Source of the DNA: Nocardioidaceae bacterium SCSIO 66511
GTDB taxonomy: Bacteria > Actinomycetota > Actinomycetes > Propionibacteriales > Nocardioidaceae
Direction of reading: 5' to 3'
NCBI GenBank assembly: GCA_023100825.1
Contig: CP095846.1
Location: 2,728,001-2,792,000 of the forward strand
Length of the DNA stretch: 64,000 nucleotides
The notes beneath the pieces were generated by a model. It made no database searches. It was given only the letters and a program-made list of their open reading frames with translations, and had not been told where the DNA came from. This document shows, one piece after another, positions 8,573 to 16,462 of the stretch. The stretch's first letter is position 1, and each line of letters begins with the position of its first letter. The translations under genes were made by a program, and so were the position numbers.

Positions 8573-9331
8573 CTACCGGACGTCGTGCCCGGCACTGCGT
8601 AGGGCCGCCTTGACATCGCCGATCGAGAAGTCGCCGAAATGGAAGACACTCGCGGCAAGGACTGCGTCGGCGCCGGCGTCGACGGCGGCGACGAAGTGTG
8701 CGACGTCACCGGCACCGCCGCTGGCGATGAGGGGTACGTGAACCTGCGGGCGTACCGCTCGGATCATCTCGACGTCGAATCCCGCTCTCGTACCGTCGGC
8801 GTCCATCGAGTTCAGCAGGATCTCGCCGACGCCGAGCTCGACCGCTCGCTGCGCCCACGCGACCGCATCGAGGCCGGCGCTGGTCCGGCCACCACGAGTC
8901 GTGACCTCGAAGCCGGACGGCTGGTCGCCGCGGCGCGCATCGATGCTGAGCACCAGCACCTGGCTGCCGAACCGCGATGCGATCTCCGCGATGAGGTCGG
9001 GGCGATCGACCGCCGCGGTGTTGACCCCGACCTTATCGGCTCCGGCGCGAAGCAACCGGTCGACGTCATCGACGCTGCGGACGCCGCCGCCGACGGTGAG
9101 CGGTATGAACACCTCACCCGCCGTGGCGTGCACTACGTCGTACGTCGTGTCACGAGCATCGGAGGATGCGGTGATATCGAGGAACACCAACTCGTCGGCG
9201 CCCTCGCGCCCGTACACACGCGCCATCTCCACTGGGTCGCCTGCATCGCGCAGGGCGGTGAAGTTCACGCCTTTGACGACTCGGCCCGCGTCCACGTCGA
9301 GGCACGGGATCACACGTACTGCAAGGCTCAC
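8573..9331 (-). CDS. hisF: Imidazole glycerol phosphate synthase, cyclase subunit
   Basis: 252 residues, full length. With HisH makes IGP and AICAR from PRFAR and ammonia. Catalytic aspartates are in IPCLDVD (Asp12) and [10 protein letters not shown] (Asp131); phosphate loops GGGVRS (81-86) and [11 protein letters not shown] near 203. Starts with GTG; no ribosome site is visible, and TAGGCT ends 6 nt before the GTG, which fits a leaderless transcript starting just after the terminator of the paralogue upstream. Separated from hisH by cargo genes, unlike the standard order. Confidence 0.98.
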   Translation of the reverse strand: MSLAVRVIPCLDVDAGRVVKGVNFTALRDAGDPVEMARVYGREGADELVFLDITASSDARDTTYDVVHATAGEVFIPLTVGGGVRSVDDVDRLLRAGADKVGVNTAAVDRPDLIAEIASRFGSQVLVLSIDARRGDQPSGFEVTTRGGRTSAGLDAVAWAQRAVELGVGEILLNSMDADGTRAGFDVEMIRAVRPQVHVPLIASGGAGDVAHFVAAVDAGADAVLAASVFHFGDFSIGDVKAALRSAGHDVR

Positions 9332-9337
9332 CGGGCG

Positions 9338-9343
9338 AGCCTA
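9338..9343 (-). promoter_or_regulatory. Leaderless -10 hexamer of hisF
   Basis: On the minus strand TAGGCT, then 6 nt (CGCCCG), then the GTG of hisF. Fits the actinobacterial TANNNT -10 and leaderless spacing. No convincing -35 is seen. The same 6-nt spacer stands before hisA. Confidence 0.6.
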
Positions 9344-9360
9344 CCCAGGCCCTGCGACAA

Positions 9361-9396
9361 GACGCTGCCCCCACCCGTTCGGGCGGGGGCAGCGTC
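9361..9396 (-). terminator. Hairpin terminator of secreted paralogue 1
   Basis: 16-bp arms (9361-9376 and 9381-9396) with one mismatch and a 4-nt loop, 14 bp past the stop at 9411. Very GC-rich, with only a weak T-run after it (TCTTGTC). It shields hisF from read-through. Confidence 0.8.
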
Positions 9397-9410
9397 GGAT
9401 GCCTCGACGA

Positions 9411-10082
9411 CTACAGCGGGAACTTGCCGAGGGTGCGAGTCTTTCCGTTGAACTTGCAGTTGAGGTCGGTCTTCTTCACCGAGCCGAGCACGGGCGGAGC
9501 GAGCCGCGCGTGGATCTTGAACTTCTTCGGTGCGAGAAGGCTCAGCTTCTTGGTGCCCTTCTTGATCTTGTACGCCTTGGCCTTGCCGTTGGTCGGGATG
9601 CGCATCTTGCCCTTCTTGGGCACCTTGCGCCAGGGCGACTTCAGGCCCTTGACCGGCATCTTCGTCACGCCGCCGGGTTTGCTGACGACATCGAACTTGA
9701 CGTCGGCGCTGCCCCTGACCCGCTTCACGCTCAGATCCTTGCGGACCTTCTTGACCAGCTTCTTCGGCATGACGAGCGTCAGCTTGATCGCCTTGGGCGT
9801 GACCTTCGTACCGGTCTTGAACTTGCCCGAGAACTTCGCGCTGCCATCGACGAGGAACTGCTGCGGCCCTCCGACGATCTGATCGACCACGCTGTTGGTC
9901 GCCTTGCACTTGTACTTGACGCCCTTCTTGCTGAGCGTCACCGTCCGAGCGGCGTCTGACTGGCCATCGGCGGCATTGACCGGGCCGGCGCTCATCGCGC
10001 CGCCGGTGAGCGCAACGGCGCACGCGGCAGCTACGCCGACGGACATTCGTTTGGCTCGGGTGGACTTCGAAGCAGACTGCAC
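9411..10082 (-). CDS. Secreted basic protein, paralogue 1 of a tandem triplet
   Basis: 223 residues from GTG 10082 (GGAGGG 5 nt upstream; the first residues VQS are shared by all three copies). Sec signal peptide: STRAKR, then hydrophobic MSVGVAAACAVALTGG, likely cut after PVNA (about residue 35). Mature part is very rich in Lys (LVKKVRKDLSVKRVRG, WRKVPKKGKM) with two conserved Cys, one in KYKCKATN and one near the C-terminus in DLNCKFNG, likely a disulfide. Resembles beta-rich secreted actinobacterial proteins of the DUF6801 kind, but I cannot confirm that. Role unknown; binding of anionic cell-wall polymers is a guess. Followed by its own terminator and preceded by a GTGA-N6-TCAC dyad. Confidence 0.85.
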   Translation of the reverse strand: MQSASKSTRAKRMSVGVAAACAVALTGGAMSAGPVNAADGQSDAARTVTLSKKGVKYKCKATNSVVDQIVGGPQQFLVDGSAKFSGKFKTGTKVTPKAIKLTLVMPKKLVKKVRKDLSVKRVRGSADVKFDVVSKPGGVTKMPVKGLKSPWRKVPKKGKMRIPTNGKAKAYKIKKGTKKLSLLAPKKFKIHARLAPPVLGSVKKTDLNCKFNGKTRTLGKFPL

Positions 10083-10107
10083 GGATTCCCTCCAGGTTTT
10101 TCGGTTC

Positions 10108-10121
10108 GTGACCTGCGTCAC
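10108..10121. promoter_or_regulatory. CRP-like dyad upstream of paralogue 1
   Basis: Dyad of the GTGA-N6-TCAC type (GTGAC-CTGC-GTCAC on plus), ending 26 nt before the GTG start. Equivalent dyads stand 25 nt before paralogues 2 and 3. Core matches the half-sites of the CRP/GlxR family; regulator identity is inferred. Confidence 0.5.
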
Positions 10122-10200
10122 CGTTCCCCGTAAATGGAGGTTACACCGGACGTCCGGGGCAGAGTCAACGGTTTGGACGCAGGTTCGACATAGGAGTGAA

Positions 10201-10239
10201 CAGAAACCGCCCCCGCCGGATCGGCGGGGGCAGTCTCTG
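10201..10239 (-). terminator. Hairpin terminator of secreted paralogue 2
   Basis: 19-bp stem with two mismatches and a GAT loop; core CCCCCGCCG (10210-10218) pairs with CGGCGGGGG (10222-10230). Lies 17 bp past the stop of paralogue 2. Confidence 0.8.
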
Positions 10240-10255
10240 TTCGGTCCGTTGAGTG

Positions 10256-10927
10256 CTACTTCATCAAGGTGCCCAGCTTGCGGCCCTTGCCGTTGAACTT
10301 GCACTTCAGATCGGTCTTCTTCACCGACCCGAGTACTGGCGGTGCGAGCCTGGCGTGGATCCGGAACCGCTTCGGTGCGAGGAGCTTGAGGCTCTTCGTA
10401 CCCTTCTTGATCTTGTACGCCTTGGCCTTGCCCGTCACCGGGATGAGCATCTTGCCCTTCTTGGGCACCTTCTTCCAGCCCGACCTCAGACCCTTGACCG
10501 GGACCTTAGTGACGCCGCCCGGCTTCGCCTTGAAGTCCCAGCCCATCTTCGCGCTGCCTCGGACGCGCTTGACGCTCAGGTCCTTGCGAACCTTCTTGAC
10601 CAGCTTCTTCGGCAGCACCAGCGTCAACCGCTGCTTACCGGACTTGATCGTCGTACCCGGCTTGAACTTGCCCTTGAAGCTGCCCTTGCCGTTGACCTTG
10701 AACTGCTGCGGCCCGCCGACGATCTGGTCGACCACGCTGTTGGTCGCCGTGCACTTGTACTTGACGCCCTTCTTGCTGATCGACAGCTTGCGGGCGCCGT
10801 CGTCCGACGGACTCTGCGCGGAGGCCGGTGCTGCGCTCAGCACACCACCGGCGAGTGCGACCGAACATACCGCCGCGACTCCCGCTGATACTCGTTTGGT
10901 GCGAATTGATCTCACATCAGACTGCAC
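10256..10927 (-). CDS. Secreted basic protein, paralogue 2 of a tandem triplet
   Basis: 223 residues from GTG 10927 with AGGAGGG upstream; begins VQSDVRS. Signal peptide hydrophobic core VSAGVAAVCSVALAGGVLS, predicted cleavage after APASA. Mature domain aligns end to end with paralogues 1 and 3: SKKGVKYKC, TNSVVDQIVGGPQQF, LPKKLVKKVRKDLSVKRVRG, PGGVTKVPVKGL, IHARLAPPVLGSVKKTDL, with the second Cys in LKCKFNG. No catalytic motif visible. Flanked by its own dyad and terminator, so each copy seems to be a separate transcription unit rather than part of one operon. Confidence 0.85.
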   Translation of the reverse strand: MQSDVRSIRTKRVSAGVAAVCSVALAGGVLSAAPASAQSPSDDGARKLSISKKGVKYKCTATNSVVDQIVGGPQQFKVNGKGSFKGKFKPGTTIKSGKQRLTLVLPKKLVKKVRKDLSVKRVRGSAKMGWDFKAKPGGVTKVPVKGLRSGWKKVPKKGKMLIPVTGKAKAYKIKKGTKSLKLLAPKRFRIHARLAPPVLGSVKKTDLKCKFNGKGRKLGTLMK

Positions 10928-10951
10928 GAGTTTCCCTCCTCCTGCTCGGAA

Positions 10952-10965
10952 GTGACTCTCGTCAC
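10952..10965. promoter_or_regulatory. CRP-like dyad upstream of paralogue 2
   Basis: GTGAC-TCTC-GTCAC, arms perfect, ending 25 nt before the GTG start. Same position as in the two other copies. Confidence 0.5.
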
Positions 10966-11058
10966 CGATTCCGCCCCCGACCGTACGCACCGATGCGGGG
11001 GTGATGTCAACGACCCAGCGCGCCGTCACCGCGAGTGACCACGCTCGCCGGCACAAAA

Positions 11059-11089
11059 AGCTGCCCCCGCCGAGTAGGCGGGGGCAGCT
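11059..11089 (-). terminator. Intrinsic terminator of secreted paralogue 3
   Basis: 13-bp perfect stem (11059-11071 with 11077-11089), GAGTA loop, followed on the minus strand by a TTTTTG tract: the best rho-independent terminator of the window. 22 bp past the stop of paralogue 3. Confidence 0.9.
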
Positions 11090-11111
11090 CTTGTTCGTTA
11101 CCGAGTGCTGG

Positions 11112-11780
11112 TTACTTCACCAGGGTCCCGATAGTGCGCTTCTTGCCGTTGAACTTGCAGTTCAGGTCGGTCTTCTTCACCGAGCCGAGCACGGGCGGGG
11201 CGAGGCGCGCGTGGATCTTGAACTTCTTGGGCGCGAGGAGCTTGACGTTCTTCGTACCCTTCTTGACCTTGTACGCACCGGCCTTGCCCGACACCGGAAT
11301 GCGCATGGCGCCCTTCTTCGGCACCTTCTTCCAGCCCGACCGCAGGCCCTTGACGGCGACCTTCGTGACGCCGCCCGGCTTCGCCTTGAAGTCGTACTTG
11401 ACGTTCGCGCTGCCGCGGACGCGCTTGACGCTCAGGTCCTTGCGAACCTTCTTGGTCAGCTTCTTCGGCAGGATCAGGGTCAGACCCTGCTTACCGGACT
11501 TGATGGTCGAGCCCGGCTTGAACTTGCCCTTGAAGGTGCCCTTGGCGTCGACCTTGAACTGCTGCGGTCCGCCGACGATCTGGTCGACCACGCTGTTCGT
11601 GGCCTTGCACTTGTACTTCAGACCCTTTGCGCTGAGCGTCGCGGAGCGAGCGCCGTCGGCGGGGTTGCTGGCGTTGGCCGGGCCGGCGGCAAGTGCGCCT
11701 CCGGTGAGCGCGACGGCACACGCGGCCGCTACCCCGGCAGATACCCGCTTCGTGCGGGTGGACGTTGTCACAGACTGCAC
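11112..11780 (-). CDS. Secreted basic protein, paralogue 3 of a tandem triplet
   Basis: 222 residues from GTG 11780 (VQSVTTSTRTKR). An in-frame ATG five codons upstream would use the GGAGGG ribosome site as coding sequence, so GTG is preferred. Signal peptide core VSAGVAAACAVALTGGALAA, cleavage likely after GPANA. The mature protein shares the two Cys and the Lys-rich blocks with paralogues 1 and 2; the mid-part RSGWKKVPKKGAMRIPVSG is closer to copy 2 than copy 1. Directly downstream of hisA (76-bp gap) on the same strand. Function unknown. Confidence 0.85.
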   Translation of the reverse strand: MQSVTTSTRTKRVSAGVAAACAVALTGGALAAGPANASNPADGARSATLSAKGLKYKCKATNSVVDQIVGGPQQFKVDAKGTFKGKFKPGSTIKSGKQGLTLILPKKLTKKVRKDLSVKRVRGSANVKYDFKAKPGGVTKVAVKGLRSGWKKVPKKGAMRIPVSGKAGAYKVKKGTKNVKLLAPKKFKIHARLAPPVLGSVKKTDLNCKFNGKKRTIGTLVK

Positions 11781-11804
11781 AGTGTTTCCCTCCATGTCTG
11801 TTGC

Positions 11805-11818
11805 ATGACTGCGGTCAC
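11805..11818. promoter_or_regulatory. CRP-like dyad upstream of paralogue 3
   Basis: Imperfect dyad (ATGAC-TGCG-GTCAC on plus, one arm mismatch), 25 nt before the GTG. A GTTACACC block at 11830-11837 is also found upstream of paralogue 1 (10140-10147). Confidence 0.45.
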
Positions 11819-11856
11819 GGTAATCACCAGTTACACCTGAGGCAAGGAGACACAGG

Positions 11857-12585
11857 TCACTGTTCGGCCACGAGCCGCAGAGCATCACGGAGCGTGAACG
11901 CCCTGGCATACAACGCCTTTCCGATGATTGCGCCCTCGACCCCGACCGATCGCAAGGACCCGATTGCCCGCAGATCATCGAGGCTCGAGACGCCGCCGGA
12001 CGCGACCACCGGGCGGTCCGTTGCCGCGCACACGGAGCGCAGCAGATCGAGGTTCGGACCCTGCAGAGTGCCGTCCTTGGTGACGTCTGTCACAACGTAG
12101 CGAGCGCAGCCGTCGGCATCGAGCCGGGCGAGCACCTCGAACAGGTCTCCGCCCTCGCGCGTCCAGCCACGCGCCGCCAGCGTCGTCCCGCGTACGTCGA
12201 GGCCGACGGCGACCCGGTCGCCGTACTCGGCGATCGCGCGGGCACACCACTGCGGGTCCTCCAGCGCGGCCGTGCCCAGGTTGACCCGTCGGCAGCCGGT
12301 TGCCATCGCGGCCCGCAACGAGTCGTCGTCGCGTATCCCGCCGGACAGCTCGACGTCGACATCGAGCCGGCCGACGACGTCGGCCAGCAGGGCGGCATTG
12401 CTGCCCCTGCCGAACGCGGCGTCGAGATCCACCAGATGGATCCACTCCGCACCGTCGCGCTGCCAGGTGAGCGCGGCCTCCAGGGGGTCACCGTACGATG
12501 TCTCGCTTCCGGCCTCGCCTTGCACGAGGCGTACCGCCTGCCCATCGGCAACATCGACCGCGGGCAGCAACTCCAGTGGGCTCAC
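11857..12585 (-). CDS. hisA: ProFAR isomerase, probably bifunctional PriA
   Basis: 242 residues. Isomerises ProFAR to PRFAR; in Actinobacteria lacking trpF the same enzyme (PriA) also isomerises phosphoribosyl anthranilate. Seen: [15 protein letters not shown] (Asp11, Arg19), ELSGGIRDD (79-87), GWTREGG (140-146, Arg143 conserved in PriA) and [14 protein letters not shown] (165-178, second catalytic Asp). Bifunctionality is inferred: no trpF lies in this window. GTG start; TAGGAT ends 6 nt before it, so the message may be leaderless. Confidence 0.95.
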   Translation of the reverse strand: MSPLELLPAVDVADGQAVRLVQGEAGSETSYGDPLEAALTWQRDGAEWIHLVDLDAAFGRGSNAALLADVVGRLDVDVELSGGIRDDDSLRAAMATGCRRVNLGTAALEDPQWCARAIAEYGDRVAVGLDVRGTTLAARGWTREGGDLFEVLARLDADGCARYVVTDVTKDGTLQGPNLDLLRSVCAATDRPVVASGGVSSLDDLRAIGSLRSVGVEGAIIGKALYARAFTLRDALRLVAEQ

Positions 12586-12591
12586 CGGGCG

Positions 12592-12597
12592 ATCCTA
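12592..12597 (-). promoter_or_regulatory. Leaderless -10 hexamer of hisA
   Basis: Minus-strand TAGGAT, 6-nt CGCCCG, then GTG. It overlaps the TAG stop codon of the TetR gene and copies the hisF arrangement. Confidence 0.6.
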
Positions 12598-13335
12598 TGA
12601 CCTCGCCGCACCGAGCCCGAGCCCGGCGCCGATGCCGTCGAGCACGTAGCCGAGACGACGCTCGAAGACCAAGTCGAGATCGGGATAGTCCTCTGCGTCT
12701 CGCACGATCCGCTCGAGGTACGGATAGCGGCCGGTCTCCAGCAGGTCGCGCAGGTACGGACCGATCGCCAGTCGCCATTCCTCCTCGCTCAGGCCGCTCG
12801 TCTTCGCCGCGTGCTCCTGCTCGCGCTCGTACTGAACGAACCCGGTGACGAAGGCAGAGACCGTGCCTCCCATATCGAGTACCTGGTCGATCGTCAGCCC
12901 GGACCGGTCAAGCCGGGACGAGGTCTGCTCGATCCAGGCAAGCGTGTTCGGCCCAAGGCTCGGCCGGGCGCCGAAACCGGCGGCCCACGGATGCGCGGTG
13001 ACGAGACGTCGCATCGACCTCGCCATCGCGGTGAGCACGTCGCGCCAGTCGCCGACATCGTCTGGGAGACCCAACTCGGCGTTGACCGCGTCAACCATCA
13101 GATCGACCAGCTCGGTCTTGTTCGCAACGTAGCGATAGAGCGACATCGTGCCGACACCGAGCTCTCCGGCGACCTTGCGCATCGATAACGCATCGATGCC
13201 GTCACGGTCGGCGACCCGGACTGCTGCCGCGGCGATCTCGTCATGAGTGAGCGACGGTCGCCGTCCGTGCGCGGATCGTTCGATTCTGCTCCAGATCGGC
13301 TGTAGCTCCGACCCCGCGGACTCACCGGATGCCAT
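12595..13335 (-). CDS. TetR-family repressor (TetR_C-type ligand domain)
   Basis: 246 residues from ATG 13335 with GAGGAGGG upstream. DNA-binding helix-turn-helix at about 28-75: LTHDEIAAAAVRVADRDG, then LSMRKVAGELGVGTMSLYRYV and ANKTELVDLMVD. The C-terminal part (85-235: HPWAAGFGARPSLGPNTL, FVTGFVQYEREQE) looks like the TetR_C family found beside drug exporters. Transcribed divergently from the ABC-2 exporter with 81 bp between, which contain strong GTACGC dyads; so it probably represses the exporter and itself. A much longer frame to 14094 runs into the exporter gene and is rejected. Confidence 0.95.
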   Translation of the reverse strand: MASGESAGSELQPIWSRIERSAHGRRPSLTHDEIAAAAVRVADRDGIDALSMRKVAGELGVGTMSLYRYVANKTELVDLMVDAVNAELGLPDDVGDWRDVLTAMARSMRRLVTAHPWAAGFGARPSLGPNTLAWIEQTSSRLDRSGLTIDQVLDMGGTVSAFVTGFVQYEREQEHAAKTSGLSEEEWRLAIGPYLRDLLETGRYPYLERIVRDAEDYPDLDLVFERRLGYVLDGIGAGLGLGAARS

Positions 13336-13353
13336 GACCCTCCTCGGTCGGTT

Positions 13354-13405
13354 GCGTACATCGTACGCTAGGCGTACGGTGTACGCGGACGAGTACGCTG
13401 TACGC
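13354..13405. promoter_or_regulatory. Operator region between TetR and exporter genes
   Basis: Two 15-bp half-sites, GCGTACATCGTACGC (13354-13368) and GCGTACGGTGTACGC (13372-13386), form an inverted repeat with one mismatch around a 3-bp centre, and each half is itself nearly palindromic. A third related site, GAGTACGCTGTACGC, lies at 13391-13405, just before the exporter's ribosome site. Likely TetR operator(s). Confidence 0.65.
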
Positions 13406-13416
13406 ATAGGAGCAGG

Positions 13417-14391
13417 ATGACAACGGACGCCGTGTTCGCGCACGATCTGCGTAAGCGGTTCGGACCGACCGAGGCGCTGCGCGGGATCGATCTCGTCGTC
13501 GCCCCGGGTACGGTCTGCGGGCTGCTCGGGCCGAACGGCGCCGGCAAGACGACCTTCGTGTCGATCCTGGCCACGCTCACCCGGCCGGACGCGGGCTCCG
13601 CCGTAGTCGCCGGCGTCGATGTCGTCCAAGACCCGGGCACTGTCCGCCGCCTGATCGGGCTTGCAGGGCAGCACGCGGCCGTCGACGAGAAGCTGACCGG
13701 TCGGGAGAACCTGCGGATGTTCGGTCGGCTCTATCATCTGGGCGAGCGCGCGGCGTCCACGCGTGCCGACGAACTGCTCGAGCAGTTCGGCCTCGCCGAC
13801 GCCGGCACGCGGCTTGTCCGCGCGTACTCCGGAGGGATGCGCCGCCGCCTGGACCTCGCCGCCAGCCTCATCCTGTCCCCCACCGTGCTCTTCCTGGACG
13901 AGCCGACGACCGGGCTCGACCCGCGTAGCCGCAGCGATGTCTGGGAGAGCGTTCGTACGCTGGTCGCCGCCGGCACGTCTGTACTGCTGACGACGCAGTA
14001 CCTCGACGAGGCCGATCAGCTTGCCGACGAGATCGCCGTGATCGACACCGGCCGCGTCATCGCGTCGGGTACGCCTGCCGAGCTCAAACGCCACATCGGC
14101 GGCGACCGGGTCGAGGTCACGCTCAGCGACGCCGCCGCGCTGCCGAAGGCAGAGTCCGCGCTCGCCGCGGCCACCGGCGCGACCCCGGAGGTCACCGAAT
14201 CGGCGCTTCGGGTGAGCTCACCGACGTCCGATGGAGCGGCGGCACTCGCCGCGACGGTCCGGGCGCTGGACGCCGAGCAGATCGTCGCCGACGACATCGC
14301 TCTGCGACGACCGACGCTCGACGACGTATTCCTCCAGCTGACCGGGCACACCTCGGACGCAGCCACGACCGAAGAGATCGGAGCCGCATGA
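13417..14391 (+). CDS. Drug-type ABC exporter, ATPase subunit (DrrA-like)
   Basis: 324 residues, AGGAGCAGG before the ATG. Single ATPase domain: GLLGPNGAGKTTF (Walker A, about 37-49), YSGGMRRRLDLAASL (signature, near 140), TVLFLDEPTTGLDP (Walker B, 154-167), LLTTQYLDEADQLAD (H-loop replaced by Gln, as usual in DrrA), then a DUF4162-like C-terminal region. DrrA proteins power ABC-2 permeases that expel daunorubicin-like drugs; the substrate here is unknown. Its stop overlaps the permease start (ATGATGA). Confidence 0.95.
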   Translation: MTTDAVFAHDLRKRFGPTEALRGIDLVVAPGTVCGLLGPNGAGKTTFVSILATLTRPDAGSAVVAGVDVVQDPGTVRRLIGLAGQHAAVDEKLTGRENLRMFGRLYHLGERAASTRADELLEQFGLADAGTRLVRAYSGGMRRRLDLAASLILSPTVLFLDEPTTGLDPRSRSDVWESVRTLVAAGTSVLLTTQYLDEADQLADEIAVIDTGRVIASGTPAELKRHIGGDRVEVTLSDAAALPKAESALAAATGATPEVTESALRVSSPTSDGAAALAATVRALDAEQIVADDIALRRPTLDDVFLQLTGHTSDAATTEEIGAA

Positions 14392-15215
14392 TGAGCACCA
14401 CAACGAACACGACCACCACGTCGGATCGAATCCTGTGGACGATCCGCGACGGCTGGACGATCGCTCGCCGCGAGTTCGAACAGCTCCGACACGCTCCCGG
14501 CGAGCTCGTCGCGGCCGTGGTGTTCCCGGCCGTCCTTGTCATCCTCTTCGGGTTCGTGTTCGGCAGCGCGATCTCCGTGCCCGGTGGCGGCAACTACCGG
14601 GAGTATTTGATGCCCGGGCTGTTCGCGATGACCGCGCTCACCGGGGTGATGGCGACCGCACTGATGGTCTCCAAGGATGTCGACGAAGGCGTGATGGACC
14701 GGTTCCGCTCGATCCCGATGGCGCGCTCAGCCGTGCCGCTCGGCCGCATCCTCGCCGACGTCTGCGTCAGCATCGTCGGGCTGCTGGCGATGACGACGAT
14801 CGGACTCATCTCGGGCTGGCGAGTCCACGAAGGACTCGTACGCGCCGTGGCTGCGTTCGCGCTGATCCTGCTGGTGCGCTTCGCGGTCAGCTGGATAGGT
14901 GTGTACGTCGGGCTGTCAGTCACCACCGAGACCGCGGACTCGTTCGTACCAATCGTTTTCCCGGTCTCGATGCTGTCGAACAGCTTCGTACCGACCGACG
15001 GGATGCCCGGCTGGCTCCGGGTGATCGCCGATTGGAACCCGGTCAGCGCGCTCGTGCAATCGTGCCGCGAACTGTTCGGCAACCCGAGTGCGCTCCCCGC
15101 CGATCCGAGCTTCCCGGTCGCCCATCCGGTCGCAACGACCATCGGCTGGTCCGTGCTGATCATCGCGGTGTTCGCGCCACTGGCAACGCGGCGGTTCTAC
15201 GCAAACGAACGTTGA
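14388..15215 (+). CDS. ABC-2 type permease of the drug exporter (DrrB-like)
   Basis: 275 residues. Six membrane segments from about 48 to 270, with the ABC-2 signature area FPVSMLSNSFVPTDGMPGWLRVIADWNPVS near 195-225 and the amphipathic entry helix WTIARREFEQLRHAPGELV. ATG at 14388 overlaps the ATPase stop; an adjacent ATG at 14391 is also possible. Ends 24 bp from the convergent hisH. Together with the TetR gene it forms a three-gene resistance-type cassette set between hisA and hisH. Confidence 0.93.
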   Translation: MMSTTTNTTTTSDRILWTIRDGWTIARREFEQLRHAPGELVAAVVFPAVLVILFGFVFGSAISVPGGGNYREYLMPGLFAMTALTGVMATALMVSKDVDEGVMDRFRSIPMARSAVPLGRILADVCVSIVGLLAMTTIGLISGWRVHEGLVRAVAAFALILLVRFAVSWIGVYVGLSVTTETADSFVPIVFPVSMLSNSFVPTDGMPGWLRVIADWNPVSALVQSCRELFGNPSALPADPSFPVAHPVATTIGWSVLIIAVFAPLATRRFYANER

Positions 15216-15239
15216 GGCACCACGACCTGATGCCGTCTG

Positions 15240-15869
15240 TTAGAGCGTACGCAGCCAGTTGGACAGCAGCGCGGCGCCGGCGTCACCGGACTTTTCCGGA
15301 TGGAACTGCGTCGCCCACAGCGGGCCGTTCTCCACAGCCGAGACGAAGCGGTCGCCGGAGTACGGCGTCCAGGTCACCGTCGGCGGCCGTAGGTGCTCGA
15401 CGGGTTCCATGGTCCAATCGCGCACGCCGTAGGAGTGCACGAAGTAGAACCGCTCGTCGTCGATTCCCTCGAACATCGACGAGCCCGCCGGTGCCTCAAC
15501 GGTGTTCCAGCCCATATGCGGGACGATCTCGGCGTCGAGGCGCTCGACGACACCCGGCCACTGCGCGCAGCCGGCCGTCTTCTGGCCGTGCTCGATGCCC
15601 CGCTCGAAGAGCACCTGCATCCCGACGCACACACCGAGCACCGGACGGCCGCCGGCAAGACGCCGGTCGATGATCCGATCGCCTCTCGCAGCACTCAAGC
15701 CCTCCATGCACGCGGCAAACGCGCCGACACCGGGTACGACGAGTCCGGCTGCCTCGGTAGCGAGCGCCTCGTCATCGCTCAGTGTGACGTCGGCGCCGAC
15801 GCGTTCGAGCGCTCGCACGGCTGAGCGGACATTGCCCGACCCGTAGTCGAGCACGACCACTGTCGTCAC
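15240..15869 (-). CDS. hisH: Imidazole glycerol phosphate synthase, glutamine amidotransferase subunit
   Basis: 209 residues. Class I glutaminase that feeds ammonia to HisF. Seen: [11 protein letters not shown] (6-16), oxyanion PGVGAF (46-51), nucleophile in [11 protein letters not shown] (Cys81), and [12 protein letters not shown] near 190 (catalytic His and Glu). GTG start overlaps the hisB stop (GTGA). Its usual partner order hisH-hisA-hisF is broken here by the exporter cassette and the secreted paralogues. Confidence 0.97.
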   Translation of the reverse strand: MTTVVVLDYGSGNVRSAVRALERVGADVTLSDDEALATEAAGLVVPGVGAFAACMEGLSAARGDRIIDRRLAGGRPVLGVCVGMQVLFERGIEHGQKTAGCAQWPGVVERLDAEIVPHMGWNTVEAPAGSSMFEGIDDERFYFVHSYGVRDWTMEPVEHLRPPTVTWTPYSGDRFVSAVENGPLWATQFHPEKSGDAGAALLSNWLRTL

Positions 15870-16462
15870 AAGCTGCCCTTCGTACTCGGAACGCCCGTCT
15901 CGCGCGGGTCTGGCGCGAGCGCCGTACGAAGAGCGCGCGCGACCGCCTTGTACTGTGCCTCCGCGATGTGGTGCGGGTCGCGACCCTCGAGTAGGCGTAC
16001 GTGCAGCGTGATCGCGGCGTGGTGAGCGATCGACTCGAACACATGGGCCGTCAGCGAGCCTGGGTACTCGCCGATCATCGCGGTGATCTGACGCTCCGGC
16101 TCGCCGTTGTGTACGAAGTACGGCCGGCCCGAGACGTCGACGACGGCCTGCGCGAGCGCCTCGTCGAGGGGCACCAGAGCGTCGCCGTAGCGGCGGATGC
16201 CGGCCTTGTCGCCGAGCGCCTCGCGGATCGCCTGCCCGATGCAGATCGCGACATCCTCGACGGTGTGGTGCGCGTCGATGTGCAGATCGCCCTTCGCCTG
16301 CACGGTGAGGTCGATCAGCGAGTGCCGCGACAACGCGGTGAGCATGTGGTCGTAGAAGCCGACCCCGGTCGAGATCGTCGCCCTGCCGGTGCCGTCGAGA
16401 TCGACCTCGACGGCGACGTGCGACTCGGTTGTCTCTCGTTCGATTCGTGCCGTACGGCTCAT
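15866..16462 (-). CDS. hisB: Imidazoleglycerol-phosphate dehydratase
   Basis: 198 residues from ATG 16462, which overlaps the hisC stop (ATGA); monofunctional (no phosphatase domain). Removes water from IGP in histidine synthesis; Mn enzyme. Metal-ligand motifs are visible: GVGFYDHML (His), [23 protein letters not shown] and [12 protein letters not shown] longer frame to 16537 would run into hisC and is not used. Confidence 0.97.
   Translation of the reverse strand: MSRTARIERETTESHVAVEVDLDGTGRATISTGVGFYDHMLTALSRHSLIDLTVQAKGDLHIDAHHTVEDVAICIGQAIREALGDKAGIRRYGDALVPLDEALAQAVVDVSGRPYFVHNGEPERQITAMIGEYPGSLTAHVFESIAHHAAITLHVRLLEGRDPHHIAEAQYKAVARALRTALAPDPRETGVPSTKGSL

Noticed and set aside
13336-14094. 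N-terminal extension of the TetR frame to 499 residues
   Set aside because: It would overlap the divergent ABC ATPase gene; ATG 13335 has a strong ribosome site.
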